A stretch of DNA of 64,000 nt. Origin: Jacaranda mimosifolia. Lineage: Eukaryota > Streptophyta > Magnoliopsida > Lamiales > Bignoniaceae. The notes under the pieces are model-generated. The model made no database searches. It worked only from the letters and a program-made list of their open reading frames with translations, and was not told where the DNA came from. Position 1 is the first letter of the stretch. The number at the start of each line of letters is the position of its first letter. Shown here in pieces: positions 25,076 to 36,719 of this stretch. Where the stretch lies: positions 4,497,001-4,561,000 of the forward strand of contig CM032127.1 of the NCBI GenBank assembly GCA_018894105.1. The letters run 5' to 3'. The position numbers were made by a program, and so were the translations under genes.

Positions 25076-26167
25076 TTTTTTTTAATCCCCCACCCCTTTT
25101 TATTTTTATTTTTTTATAATTAATAAATTATAGTGATGTTTTATTTAATTGTGCAGGTTTGAAATTTTGCATTATCGGGGCATTGTAAAAGGTAAATTAT
25201 TTTAGTGTTAAAGTTATAATTATATGAATTGTAATTATGAATTATGTTGTCAATATTTTTAAGTTATAATTATATGGATTATGCTTTTTGATTATATATT
25301 GGTAAATGTTACTCGTGCCTCACTAAATTCTGAAACTGTGGAGTGCTTACTTTGTGTTAAAGATTAGTTGCCAACAATTGAAAATGATTATAAGTAATGA
25401 GTATTTTCTTCATTTATTTAGTTTTTTTATTTATATATCAACATATAACTGTAGACTAATATATACTTTTTTATAGGTATAATTGATTGAACTTTTGGAG
25501 TACATGGTGCCAATTATTGTGATGCTTCAATGGTTGTTTTTGGTGTACTTTCTCTTTACTTTTTTAATTCTTTGAGATTATTTGTAAAGTATATTATAAG
25601 TTCTTATAGAGTATTTTTTTTCTTTCCTTTAATAGATAATCCCTTAAACTTTACCACTAATATTTTGTTTATTATGTTTTGTAGTATTAAACAGATGACA
25701 AGTTCAGGCATGTTCCTGTTGTTGGACTATGAAGATTTTTCTTGTATTGAAATGAATTTTTATTTTATTTCTTTCGGAGGGTTGTATTATGTATTGAGGA
25801 TTGTTATTTCTTTTGATTCTTGAGGAGATTTGTATGCTTATTTGATCTTTGAAATATGCTAATTTTATTATTTGTTTGTTGTTTTTTTCTAGATTTTATT
25901 ATGTTATTTATTTGATTTTTTTTATGAAATTTATTATAATAAAATATGCATTTTATTATAAGTTAACGGATTCGGATATTTATAAACGGATATTCGCAAT
26001 AATTATAATCGGATACGGATATATTCGAATTCGGATAATATTCGACGGATTCGAATTCGGATGTTATAAAAAAATATCCGTCGAATACGGATACGGATAT
26101 TATAAAATTTAAACGGATACGAATACAGTCTATCCGATCCGTTTACAATCCTAGTTCTAGTAATGCC

Positions 26168-27971
26168 AGTGGCTACAAGCCACTGCAAAAATATTATTGA
26201 TATGGTAAATTATATCCATAAGGGTAAAAAAGTAAAAAATATTAAAATGGTACAATTAATTAAATAATAAGTAAAGAAAATGCTAAAGAGCCACCCCACA
26301 AAGATAGGCATTTTTACTCAAGTCTACTAAAAAATTAATAACTATAAATACCAACTCTTAAAAGTTATATGGGACACAAAAATTCACTCAATGCAAACGT
26401 GTTCCGGAGTAAAGAACCTTATTAAATTTGCTAACTTTTAAAAGCATTAATTATAAATAATTCAAATCTAATATTTCTTGATTTGATTCAATTAGGATCA
26501 CACCCTAAATTCCCCCAAATTAAATATTTTAATGATACGTATAATATTGCCTTTTTGTTCTATTTTGCAAATAAAAGTTTTTTCAATATATAGATGATAA
26601 GATAGGTTTAGAAAAAATAAAAATAAAAATGAGTAGTTTTCCAATGAAAATTGATATGAGGTAATGATTTTTTTTTCAATTCAAATAATATCAAAAATGA
26701 AAAGGACCATTGATTATTTTCCAAGTTCACGTGGTCAGAATATTAAGGCCCGAGCTTATCTTTTCAACCCATTTGTGGATTCAAATTTGGCCAACGCAAA
26801 GTACCTTATGTACCCGTTAATTATATTCACATTCCTAATCAATTTGAAATTGTTTCCTTTCTTATTACTTCGTCCATTCCATCCTGCAAATAATATCATT
26901 CACTTTGTCCCTTTGCATTTTGGGTGAATTATAAAAAATATTTTGAGAAAATACTCAAAATATTTTAAAAAATGAGTGGAGGAACGTGATAGTTGCTTGT
27001 TTTTGTTTTAAGGAATAGATGAAGAATGTTTTGGGATGGGACAAATTTTACGATAAATGTCACGTCGATCACCTTTTTATTTTGTTGATGAGGTAAAATG
27101 AATATTTTGTTGTTAATTATAAATGTGTATATATAGAAATAATTGCTATATATATGCATTGAGGAACGACTTTTTAAGGTGAATAGTAAGGGATATTTTA
27201 AAAATAATTTTATGTATTTTGTAAAATGGGATTAGGGAATGAGACGTTTTGTTTTTTTTAATTTTAGGCGTTGGTATTGTAATTGTTTTATTAACAAAGA
27301 AAAATAAATTTATATTGACAGAGAATTCACAAAAATAAAAATAAAAATTTATATTTACACACATAATGCATCAATAATTCATTAAAATTCGAAGGGAACA
27401 CAAATTTCTTGCCTTTTGTTTCTCAAAGTGAATGTTTCATATTTATGGTAGGAGCAAAGTCAAGCAATTGGTAAATATTTTACTTGCAAGTTAGACAAAA
27501 CGCACGGCGTTTAACAAGTCAAATGATTGAATATTTCAGCACCTAACACAATTAATAATGCTAGATCCCAACCCCACATAATCCCCATTGCCTAGTGGCT
27601 TAGGCTTGATTAGTTAGACATACATGAATCCGAGGCATTAAGATTGTGAATATAAATACGTTTTATTTCTTATTTTGTTGAAGATTAATGTTAATTCTTT
27701 TAGAATTAAAACTGAGAGTCAACGCAAAAAGTTAAAGCCTTATTTTATGATATATTGTGAAAAATTATAATTAAAGAATGTGTAGTTTAAGTCAAGGGGG
27801 CGTTTATAAGTCAAATTTTTTTGGTTTTGTCAATGGTGCCAGTCAATTTTAAGGCAGGAGCTACAACATGATTGTTCACACTTACTATTTATAGATTAAT
27901 ATGATCATCTTTCTTGAAAAAAATATTGTTGAAATTTTTGCATTCAGGGAAGCTCTTAATAAGCTGGAATT
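26168..27971. other. Upstream region of receptor-kinase copy A
   Basis: AT-rich DNA without a gene. From about 26700 onward it aligns in patches with the region upstream of copy B (31380-32267), so it belongs to the tandem duplication. The promoter of copy A must lie in its last part. I did not find a distinctive TATA box. Confidence 0.5.
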
Positions 27972-30889
27972 ATGTTCTGGTCAGCGATTTTCATCTTCTT
28001 CGGCTGCTCTGTTTGGTTATCTGACGCAAAAGACACAATCAGGCCCAATGAAGTACTGGGAGAAAACGACACTCTGGTCTCTGCTGGTGGAGTTTTTGAG
28101 TTGGGATTTTTCCAGGACGCTGTTTCTGGAAACGTGTACGCTGGAATTTGGTTCAAGGATATTGGAAACAAGAAGCCTATATGGGTAGCCAATCGTGATA
28201 TTCCAATGGAGCGTTTGTATGCTACTCTTCAGATAAGGTACGATGGAAACCTGATAGTTATTGATAGACGACAGACGCCTACGATTGTGAACTATGGAAT
28301 GCTGGCGACGAGTCCGAATACTAGTGCAATGCTTCTTGACAATGGGAACCTGATTCTTAAACAAGGAGATGGGATTATATGGCAGAGTTTTGATTTCCCC
28401 ACTGATACCTATCTTCCGGGAATGAAACTTGGGTGGTTTGGCCTGAAAACGGATCAGCCCAGTAAACAGATTATTTTGTCCTGGCTGAACCCTCAAAATC
28501 CTTCTCGGGGGCTCTTTACAATGGGGACAGGCTATAAGGATGCAAGAAAGTTCTCTGTCTGGAAAGGGGACAGTGCCCACATGGATATTGGATCATTTGA
28601 GGGAAATGGATTCAGATTCATTTTCAAGAACTCGTTCAGAAGTTTCAATCTCAGCATCACATCCAACCCAAATGAAACTTATGTGACTTTCACTACTATT
28701 GGCGGATACGACATGTCTTGGATGGTTATGGCCTCAACAGGGCATCTTGATGAGTACACACTGTATAAAAGGAGAATCTCACTGGTGCGCCATTCATTAT
28801 GTGGCGTATCAAATGCAGTTAATGATTCAAGTGTATGCTGGAAAGAAAATTCACAAAATTGTGAGAATGGTGACACGTTTGTGGTGATCAATGGATCAAT
28901 GCCGTCTGCAATGGCTTTGAATATTTCCATCGTTGCTGATTTTGACGACTGTGAACTGACATGCCGGACCAACTGCTCTTGCCTAGCATTTGCCTCAGAG
29001 GAATCGGAATGCCAACTTTACTTCGGAAGCGAAAATGATCTTCTCAACAGCATTAGCGGAGGTGGATTTGTCCATGTCCGCAGCAATGCAACAGTACGGA
29101 AGCAGGGTAAGCTTTTAATCTATTGCAAAATTTCTTGATAGGTAGTATAATGAAATGCATTCCTGTGGTCCAAGTGATGACTGCAAATTTTGACCCGAAT
29201 GAACAAAATGACATTTCTTTATTCTCATTATGATCAAAGTCAGCAAAAGTTAATCCAATTGACATCTTCCTTGTTAAAAAATGAACATTTTTACAGTATC
29301 CTGCTTGTTTTTTCTTAGGTGGAAAGAAAAGGAGGTTGAGAATAATTCTCATAAGCTCAATAGGTCTGGTGATTCTGGCAGTGTTAGTCTTGTGGAGCTA
29401 TAAACGACGCCAGAAACGTATTTGTAGAGGTTTTCTCCCTCTCCTTTCCCACTGTTATACATACAGAACCGACGCACTTAATGTGAAAATGACTATCTTG
29501 TGAATATACATTGGCAGTTAACCAACTCAGAAACAATGGAGACTCTGGCAGAAACGTAGAAGTAAAATTAATTGCTGATGACACTAAAAGTACTGCTACC
29601 ATTGACATACAAATGATAAATGACCTTGAGTTTAGCAGAGAAGATCAACACCTGACATTTTTCAGCATTACTACAATAGAAAATGCAACGGGCAATTTCG
29701 ATACTGAAAACAAGCTTGGCGAAGGTGGTTTTGGACCGGTTTACAAGGTGAGTTAGATTTCTTGACATCAAACTAGTACTAGCTCATATTACTAAATAAT
29801 ATAATTGATCTATTTTCTACTTATTCAGGGGAAGCTGCCAAACGGTCAAGAAATCGCAGTGAAGAGACTGTCAGAAAGATCAGTTCAAGGAGTTAAGGAG
29901 TTTAAAAATGAAGTACAACTAATCTCCAGACTTCAACACAGAAATCTTGTTAGGCTTTTAGGATGCTGCATTCATGGGGAAGAATACATATTGGTCTATG
30001 AATACTTGCTCAACAGAAGTTTGGATTCTTTCATCTTCGGTTAGTATTCTGAGGAAGTATGTATGGACATTGATCTCTTATTCTAAACAAAGTATTCCAC
30101 ATATGTTTTTTCTGCCGCAGATGAATTTAAACAGATATTATTGGATTGGAAAACGCGGATTAATATCATTGAAGGAGTTGCTCAGGGTATTCTATATCTC
30201 CACAAGTACTCCCGGCTGAGGATCATACATCGTGACCTTAAGACAAGTAACATCCTGCTAGATGGAGCTATGAACCCCAAAGTATCTGATTTTGGGATGG
30301 CCAGAATTTACGGGGAGAACGAAACACGTGCAAAAACTACTAAAATTGCTGGCACATAGTAAGAGTAATTGTCATTTTTCTATCCGCAAAGCCCACTCTT
30401 ACCTTATCTCTAACCACTTATGTTTGCTTATGTTAGTGGATACATGTCCCCTGAATATGCAATGGACGGCCATTTCTCTGAAAAATCAGATGTATTTAGC
30501 TTTGGGGTTATAGTGCTAGAGATAATCAGTGGCAAGAGAAACATTTCTTTCTTCGAGGTTGATCTTTCTCTAAATCTTCTGGGCTATGTAAGCTTCTGAT
30601 ATCCTTATATCTGTTAGGTAATTAGGCATCAAAACAACAATTAATGTAATAAAACGAACTTTTACTTTAGGCGTGGAAGCTCTGGAAAGAAGGAAGGAGC
30701 AATGAGTTCTTCGACTCCACATTGGCTAAGTCATGCACGATAAATGAAGCTGGAAAATACGTTCAACTAGGCCTCTTATGCGTGCAGGAAAGAGCAGCGG
30801 ATCGGCCCAGTATGTCTGATGTAGTAGCCATGCTTAGAAATGATACAGCTTCTCTTCCTCAGCCTAAAGAGCCTGCTTTTTTGAGCTAA
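27972..30889 (+). CDS. G-type lectin S-receptor-like serine/threonine kinase, copy A
   Basis: Seven exons: 27972-29106, 29319-29429, 29518-29747, 29829-30039, 30121-30358, 30437-30587 and 30671-30889, giving 764 residues. A signal peptide ([19 protein letters not shown]) leads into a B-lectin domain ([36 protein letters not shown]), an S-locus-glycoprotein-like region and a PAN-like cysteine cluster ([15 protein letters not shown]). A membrane helix sits at about 385-404. The kinase domain has [10 protein letters not shown], Lys504 in IAVKRL, HRD at 599-601, DFG at 619-621 and MSPEYA, so it should be an active RD kinase at the plasma membrane. An in-frame TAA four codons upstream fixes the start. 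Its tandem partner is copy B. This family often acts in defence or self-recognition signalling. The ligand is unknown. Confidence 0.94.
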
Positions 30890-31215
30890 AAATGTACAGT
30901 AGATGCTGATTTGTTGTAATGTATATACATGGACAGAGGTTGTCCTAGAAATTTACCAATTGTTGGATTAGTTTATTCATGTAAAATTGAATTGAAATTT
31001 GAATAATTTGTTGATAGTTACACCGTCAGGTTTTGTATGGACGATTACAGATTAGAATTTTTATTCCCACAGAAATGCTGTCTTTTTGCTGGGATTAGGG
31101 CTCAAATATCAGTTGGATTAGACCCATTACCAATAAAATGGGATGGAGTTAAATTCTAAATCTAATGTTGTTGGAATATTGTAATTTTATGATTTATTAA
31201 CAATGCGAAAATATT

Positions 31216-32267
31216 ATAAATATCCACATTTAATATTGCTTTTTTGAGAATTTACAATCATGAATTTGCAATCAGGATTACCATTAAGTAATTACCTATC
31301 AAGAAAATTACCATTAATTAATAATTTATTAAAAAGTATTTTCTTAAAATAATAAATAATTCTCAAACTTTTCCATTTTTCAACTTTTTATGTGATTAGA
31401 ACATTAGGGCTAGAGTTAAACCAATCACTTCCATTAACATTCCTAATCAATTTGGGATGGTTTCCTTTCTTATTAAATACTTCATCCATTACGCTAAACT
31501 TAACTGTCGTTAATTTTTTTCATGAACAAAGAAAAATAAGTTTATATTGATTTACAACTCACAAATAATAAAAGAAGGTATAATTCAATCCTTCACGTAA
31601 TAAGTCAATACTCAATGGTCAAATGAGAAAGAAACCCAATTTTCCGTTTCATTCACATTTCTGAGTAGACCTTTCCACTTTAATGTTAACTAAGACAAGT
31701 GATGGTTTGTCGAGTAGTTTTGTCTTTTCCCAAATAATTATTTATTTTTTGTTGTATTGGTGCTGACTATCTGGGAGCCTAGGAATCACAGAAATTCTTG
31801 CCTTTTTCTCAATGTGCAAATGCTTTTTTTCTCAATGGGTAAGTATTTTACTTAGAAATGACCTTTAAATGGCTTTAACAAGTCAAAGGATTGAATGTTT
31901 TAATACCTAACACAATATTGCTAACCCCTCATAATCTCTATGCCTATTGGCCTAGGCCCTAATTAGTTAAGACATTAAAGATTATTAATATATTTTGTTA
32001 AAGATTTGCTTTCTTCTAGAATTCAAACTGAGAGTCAACGCACAAAGTGGAAGCCATGATATCCCGTGGAAAATTGTGTCTGGGTAGAATGTATGGTTTA
32101 GGTATTTGTCAATTTCTTTTGTTTTGTCAATCATGCAGTTCAATTTAAGGCACAAGTGACAACATGGTTACCCAAACTTACTATTGATATATTAATCTGA
32201 TCTTCATTACTCATAAACATTGAAATTTTCACGTTGGATGAACTTGTTAGCTGCCAACATTAGAATT
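31216..32267. other. Intergenic region between the two receptor kinases
   Basis: No gene. It contains the upstream region of copy B, homologous in patches to that of copy A, including a shared AACAAGTCAAA...ATTGAATG...ACCTAACACAAT block (31879-31916 versus 27512-27551). Confidence 0.5.
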
Positions 32268-35074
32268 ATGTTCTGGTCCGCGATCTTTATCTTCTTCGGC
32301 TGCTCTGTTTGGTTATCCAATGCAAAAGACACAATTAGGCCCGATGAACTTCTGAGAGAAAATGATACTCTGGTCTCTGCTGGTGGAGTTTTTGAGTTGG
32401 GTTTTTTCCAGGATGCTGTTTCTGGAAATGTGTTTGTAGGAATTTGGTTCAGGGATGTTGGAGACAAGAAGCCTATATGGGTAGCCAATCGTGATATTCC
32501 GTTGGAGCATTTATTCGCTACTCTTCAGATGAGAAATGATGGGAACCTGATAGTTATTGATAGACGACAAGTACCTAGAATTGTGAACTATGGAATGCTA
32601 GCCACAAGTCCAAATACTAGTGCAACTCTTCTTGACAATGGGAACCTGATTCTTAAACAAGGAGATGAGATTATATGGCAAAGTTTTGATTTCCCCAGTG
32701 ATACATATCTTCCAGGAATGAAACTTGGGTGGTTTGGTTTGAAAACGGATCAGCCAAGAAAACAGGTTCTTTTGTCCTGGCTGGATCCTGAAAACCCTTC
32801 CGGTGGCACCTTTACAATGGGGACAGGCTATAAGGATGCAAGAAAACTGTCTGTCTGGAAAGGGGACAGTGCCCACGTGGATATTGGACTGTTTGAGGAA
32901 AATGGATTCAGATTCATTTTCAAGAACTCATTCAAAGGTTTCAATCTCAGCCACACATCTACCTCAAATGAAACCTACCTGACTTTCAGTAGTATTGGAG
33001 GATACGACATGTCTTGGTTGGTGATGGCCTCAACAGGGCATGTTGACGAATACACGCTGTATAAAGGGAGAATTTCACTGGTGCGCCATTCATTATGTGG
33101 TCTACAAAAGAATAGTTCAAGCGGGAAAGAAATATCACAAAAATGTGAGAATGGCGACAGTTTTGTGGCGATGAATGGGACAATTCCATCTTCAATGTCT
33201 TTGAATATTTCCATCTTTGCTGATTTTGACGAGTGTGAACTGACATGCCGGACCAACTGTTCTTGCCTAGCGTTTGCCTCAGAGGAATCGGGATGCCAAC
33301 TTTACTTCGGAATCAAAACTAAACTTCTCAATAGCATTGGCAGAGGTGGTTATTTCTATGTTCGCAGCAATGCAACAATACGGAAGCAGGGTAAGTTTTT
33401 AATTCTATTGCAAAATTTAATCTAATTTCTTGTAAAAAACTGAATACTGCTAAAGTAGTGTGCTTGTGTTATCTTAGGTGGAAAGAAGAGGAGTTTGAAA
33501 ATAATTCTCATAAGCTCAATAGGTCCTGTGATTCTGGCAATTTTAGTCTTGTGGCAATATAAACTACATCAGAAACGTATCTGTAGAGGTTTTTCCTCCT
33601 CCTCCTTCTTTCCCTCTTTGACAAATATGAACATTGACTAAATATGCTGATTTTCCTTATGATGTTAAATGAGTATTTTGTGGATATATATTGGCAGTGA
33701 ACCATCTCAGAGACCATGGAGACTCTGGCAAAAAGGGAGAAGTAAAATTAATTGCCCTTGACGAGGCTAAGAATGCTGCTACTCTTGACATACAAATGAC
33801 GAACGACCTTGAGTTTAGTAAAGAAGATCAACACTTGGCATTTTTCAGCGTTAGTACAATAGAAAATGCAACAGGTAATTTCCATAATGATAACAAGCTT
33901 GGTGAAGGTGGTTTTGGACCAGTTTACAAGGTGGGTTAGATTTCCTGACATCAAACTAGCTCATATTACTATATATATAATGTAATTGATCTTTTTTCTA
34001 TTTCTTCAGGGGAAGCTGCCAAATGGTCGAGAAATTGCAGTGAAGAGACTGTCAGAAAGATCAGTTCAAGGAGTTAAGGAGTTTAAAAATGAAGTAAAAC
34101 TAATCTCCAGACTTCAACACAGAAATCTTGTTAGGCTTTTAGGATGCTGCATTCATGGGGAAGAGTACATATTGGTCTATGAATACTTGCTCAACAGAAG
34201 TTTAGATTCTTTCATCTTTGGTTAGTATCCTGAGGAAGTATGCATGGACATTGATTTCTTATTCTAAACAAAGTATTCCACATATGTTTTTTCTGCCGCA
34301 GATGAATTTAAACAGATATTATTGGATTGGAAAACGCGGGTTAATATCATTGAAGGAGTTGCTCAGGGTATTCTATATCTCCACAAGTACTCTCGGCTGA
34401 GGATCATACATCGTGACCTTAAGACAAGTAACATCCTGTTAGATGGCGATATGAACCCCAAAGTATCTGATTTTGGGATGGCCAGAATTTACGGGGAGAA
34501 TGAAACACTTGCAAAAACTGCTAAAATCGCTGGCACCTAGTAAGACTTTTGTCATTTTTTCCATTTTTCTACCTACAAATTCCACTCTTACCTTATCCTT
34601 ATATATGTTTGTTTATGTTAGCGGATACATGTCTCCTGAATATGCAATGGACGGCCATTTCTCTGAAAAATCAGATGTATTTAGTTTTGGGATTATAGTG
34701 CTAGAGATAATCAGTGGCAAGAGAAACATTTCTTTCTTCGAGGCTGATCTTTCTGTAAATCTTCTGGGCTATGTAAGCTTATGACATCCTTATATCTATT
34801 GCGTAATTAAGTATCAGAACAACAATTACTGTAACAAAACTAACTTTTACTTTAGGCGTGGAAGCTCTGGAAAGAAGGAAGGAGCAATGAGTTCTTCGAC
34901 TCCACGTTGGCTAAGTCACGCACAATGAGTGAAGCTGCAAAATACGTTCATTTAGGCCTCTTGTGTGTGCAGGAAAGAGCAGCAGATCGGCCCAGTATGT
35001 CTGATGTAGTAGCCATGCTTAGAAATGATTCAGGTTCTCTTCCTCAGCCTAAAGAACCTGCTTTTTTGAGTTAA
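32268..35074 (+). CDS. G-type lectin S-receptor-like serine/threonine kinase, copy B
   Basis: Seven exons with the same phases as copy A: 32268-33390, 33478-33588, 33698-33930, 34010-34220, 34302-34539, 34622-34772 and 34856-35074, giving 761 residues. The order is signal peptide, B-lectin, S-locus-like, PAN-like, membrane helix, kinase. All catalytic motifs are present ([27 protein letters not shown]). An in-frame ATG at 32220 would add 16 residues (MKFSRWMNLLAANIRI). I chose 32268 because it aligns with the only possible start in copy A and sits directly at the signal peptide. The ectodomain has drifted more than the kinase, mainly around the sugar-binding and inter-domain segments. The gene appears intact and was presumably retained after tandem duplication. 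Confidence 0.94.
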
Positions 35075-36650
35075 CAATGTATGGTTGATGCTGATAATTT
35101 GTTGTAACTTGTATGTATATACATGAGCACAGGTTGCCCTAGTAATTTACATATTGTCGGATGATGAATTAGATTAGACTTGTAGAAATGATTTGAAAAA
35201 AAATTGAATCTCTTTGTTAATAGTACCAATTTTGCTGCATCAGATTTTGTATGGTTTCAAGAGGATTACGTATTAGAATTTTTAGTTTTTATATAGTTTA
35301 ATTTCAAAAAAGAAATGGAAAAAAGAAGGGAAAAAGTATTACCAATGTTTCTATCTTGTATCGTTTCCACATATTCAAGCCCAGCTTGCAAGCAATTAAT
35401 TCTATAAGGGTGTCACTCCATAGAAATTTCTTAACTAATATAATATAATATAATATTCTATAATGGTCACGTACGTGTCACACGTAAAAATGAAATTTAT
35501 CATGCATATCAAACATATTAAAAATCTAAAATGTAAAATAATATCAACAAAATTAAATTTAAATGATAAATTTGAGATTTCAAATTTCAAAACCGTAAGT
35601 CTGAATCTCACCAAATATGCAGATATTAATATATGTACTTTTATAATAATTAATTATTGTTAGTTGTTATAAATTATTGATTATCTGATAACTATAAATA
35701 TATAATGTACTATCACTTTAATCAAGTAAAACCTATAGTCTTAGAATTGAATATATATATATATATATATGGGAAATAAAAACGACTGTTGTTTTCTACT
35801 TTAAATAAAACCCTCTAATTATATGCACACACACACACACACAGATATATATATATATATATACATATGTCCAACCAATTTAATGCTAGGAAAATCATGA
35901 AATAGTGGAGACTCACCTTACTATTGGGTGACGTGGCACTGTGCATGAAACATTTGGCAATTACTTATCACTATAAAATAATTAATAAAACAAGATTAAT
36001 GTAAATCTATTTATTAATTAATCAATACATCCATGAATAAGTCCATATAAATCTAGGTATCCCATCTTCTCAAAAAGTCCATAGAATTTGTTCATGACAT
36101 TATTTAACAATTCTAACTTTGAAATCTCTATTTCATTTCATATTTCATATCCTATTTAAATTTATTGTATTTAGGTCAAGTATATTCGATTCTTAATTAA
36201 TTATTTTTATAAAAAAAATATTTAATACACACATTATATATTCATAAAATAAAATAAAAGATAAAATAGAAAATAAAACATATGATTTAAACTCAATGGC
36301 ACTACCATTTAATTTGCCCATGACATTATTATTATAGTAATTTGCATAATATTTGGTGGTGATTGTCTTGCATAGCAATGGGAAGCATCTCCCAAAGAGA
36401 GGAATCGAATCAGTCCCCCATTCTTTTTGCTTTTCACAGTTTGCTATAGCTCTCTTTACCACACCCCAAGAAAATGGTGGGTGATACGATCATACACATC
36501 GATCTTAATTAGGTTTTTCCTTTTTCTATTTTCATTAATATATATATATATATATATATATTAGTTTCATCTTTTTCTCCGATTGTTTTTTAGAGAATAG
36601 TGTGCTGACTCTTCTCTTTACACCTAGATCATATATATATATATATATAT

Positions 36651-36652
<2 letters not shown>

Positions 36653-36716
<64 letters not shown>
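36653..36716. repeat. (GA)n microsatellite
   Basis: An almost perfect run of about 30 GA units, preceded by an AT run. It is intergenic and likely hypervariable. Confidence 0.95.

Positions 36717-36719
<3 letters not shown>

Larger units (their letters stand above)
22708..26153. mobile_element. hAT-type element B (3.4 kb), nested in element A
   Basis: A perfect 8-bp target duplication, GTTCTAGT, flanks the element (22700-22707 and 26154-26161). The ends TAGGGCTGTAAATGGAT and, inverted, TAGGATTGTAAACGGAT form a terminal inverted repeat. Subterminal regions are filled with repeated ATCCG/CGGAT motifs in both orientations (22730-22960 and 25965-26150), as in hAT transposase-binding regions. I see no transposase with a hAT dimerisation domain, so it is presumably non-autonomous or decayed. 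It carries a long inverted repeat (23443-24212) and a cluster of GCTGGAACC-type repeats (24890-25075). Confidence 0.88.
21986..26159. mobile_element. hAT-type non-autonomous element A (outer), interrupted by element B
   Basis: The left end is TAGGGCTGTCAACGGGTCG at 21986. The right end before the interruption (22705, read inverted) is TAGAACTGTTAATGGATCG, matching at 14 of 19 positions. The flanking 8-bp duplication is CTAATGCC (21978-21985) and GTAATGCC (26160-26167), with one mismatch. Element A itself is ~720 bp and non-coding. It is split near its right terminus by element B, whose target duplication regenerates the last six bases of A at 26154-26159. The 8-bp duplication and TAGGG-type ends indicate the hAT superfamily. 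Confidence 0.82.
21612..31071. repeat. Left unit of a tandem segmental duplication (receptor-kinase copy A)
   Basis: The segment at 21612-21830 resembles 31072-31215. The upstream segment of kinase copy A (about 26700-27970) resembles 31380-32267. The kinase genes and their 3' flanks are also homologous, up to ~31062 and ~35284. The left unit is about 9.5 kb because the nested hAT elements (4.2 kb) and other DNA are present only here. The left break lies at the far edge of the CXC-gene promoter. Confidence 0.7.
31072..35284. repeat. Right unit of the tandem duplication (receptor-kinase copy B)
   Basis: About 4.2 kb. It starts with sequence matching the CXC-promoter side of the left unit (GATTAGGGCTCAAAT near 31100, as at 21642) and ends where homology to the 3' flank of copy A stops (ATTAGAATTTTTA, ~35272-35284). 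It lacks the hAT elements found in the left unit. Confidence 0.7.

Noticed and set aside
24719..25085. Overlapping ORFs of 101-118 codons on both strands
   Set aside because: They run through the GCTGGAAC repeat cluster of hAT element B. Low-complexity repeats explain the open frames, and no transposase motif is present.
26940..27260. Second copy of the 5508-7010 TIR element
   Set aside because: Only a few short segments match. No terminal inverted repeats were found, so it is mentioned only as a hint of a family.
27901..28188. 95-codon plus-strand ORF overlapping the start of kinase copy A
   Set aside because: It is a different frame from the lectin-domain exon and is explained as its shadow.
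36193..36462. Minus-strand ORF with a start-like MVKRAIANCEKQKEWG, considered as a small gene or a microRNA precursor
   Set aside because: No conserved mature microRNA that I know matches, no clear hairpin was seen by eye, and the ORF has no recognisable motif.
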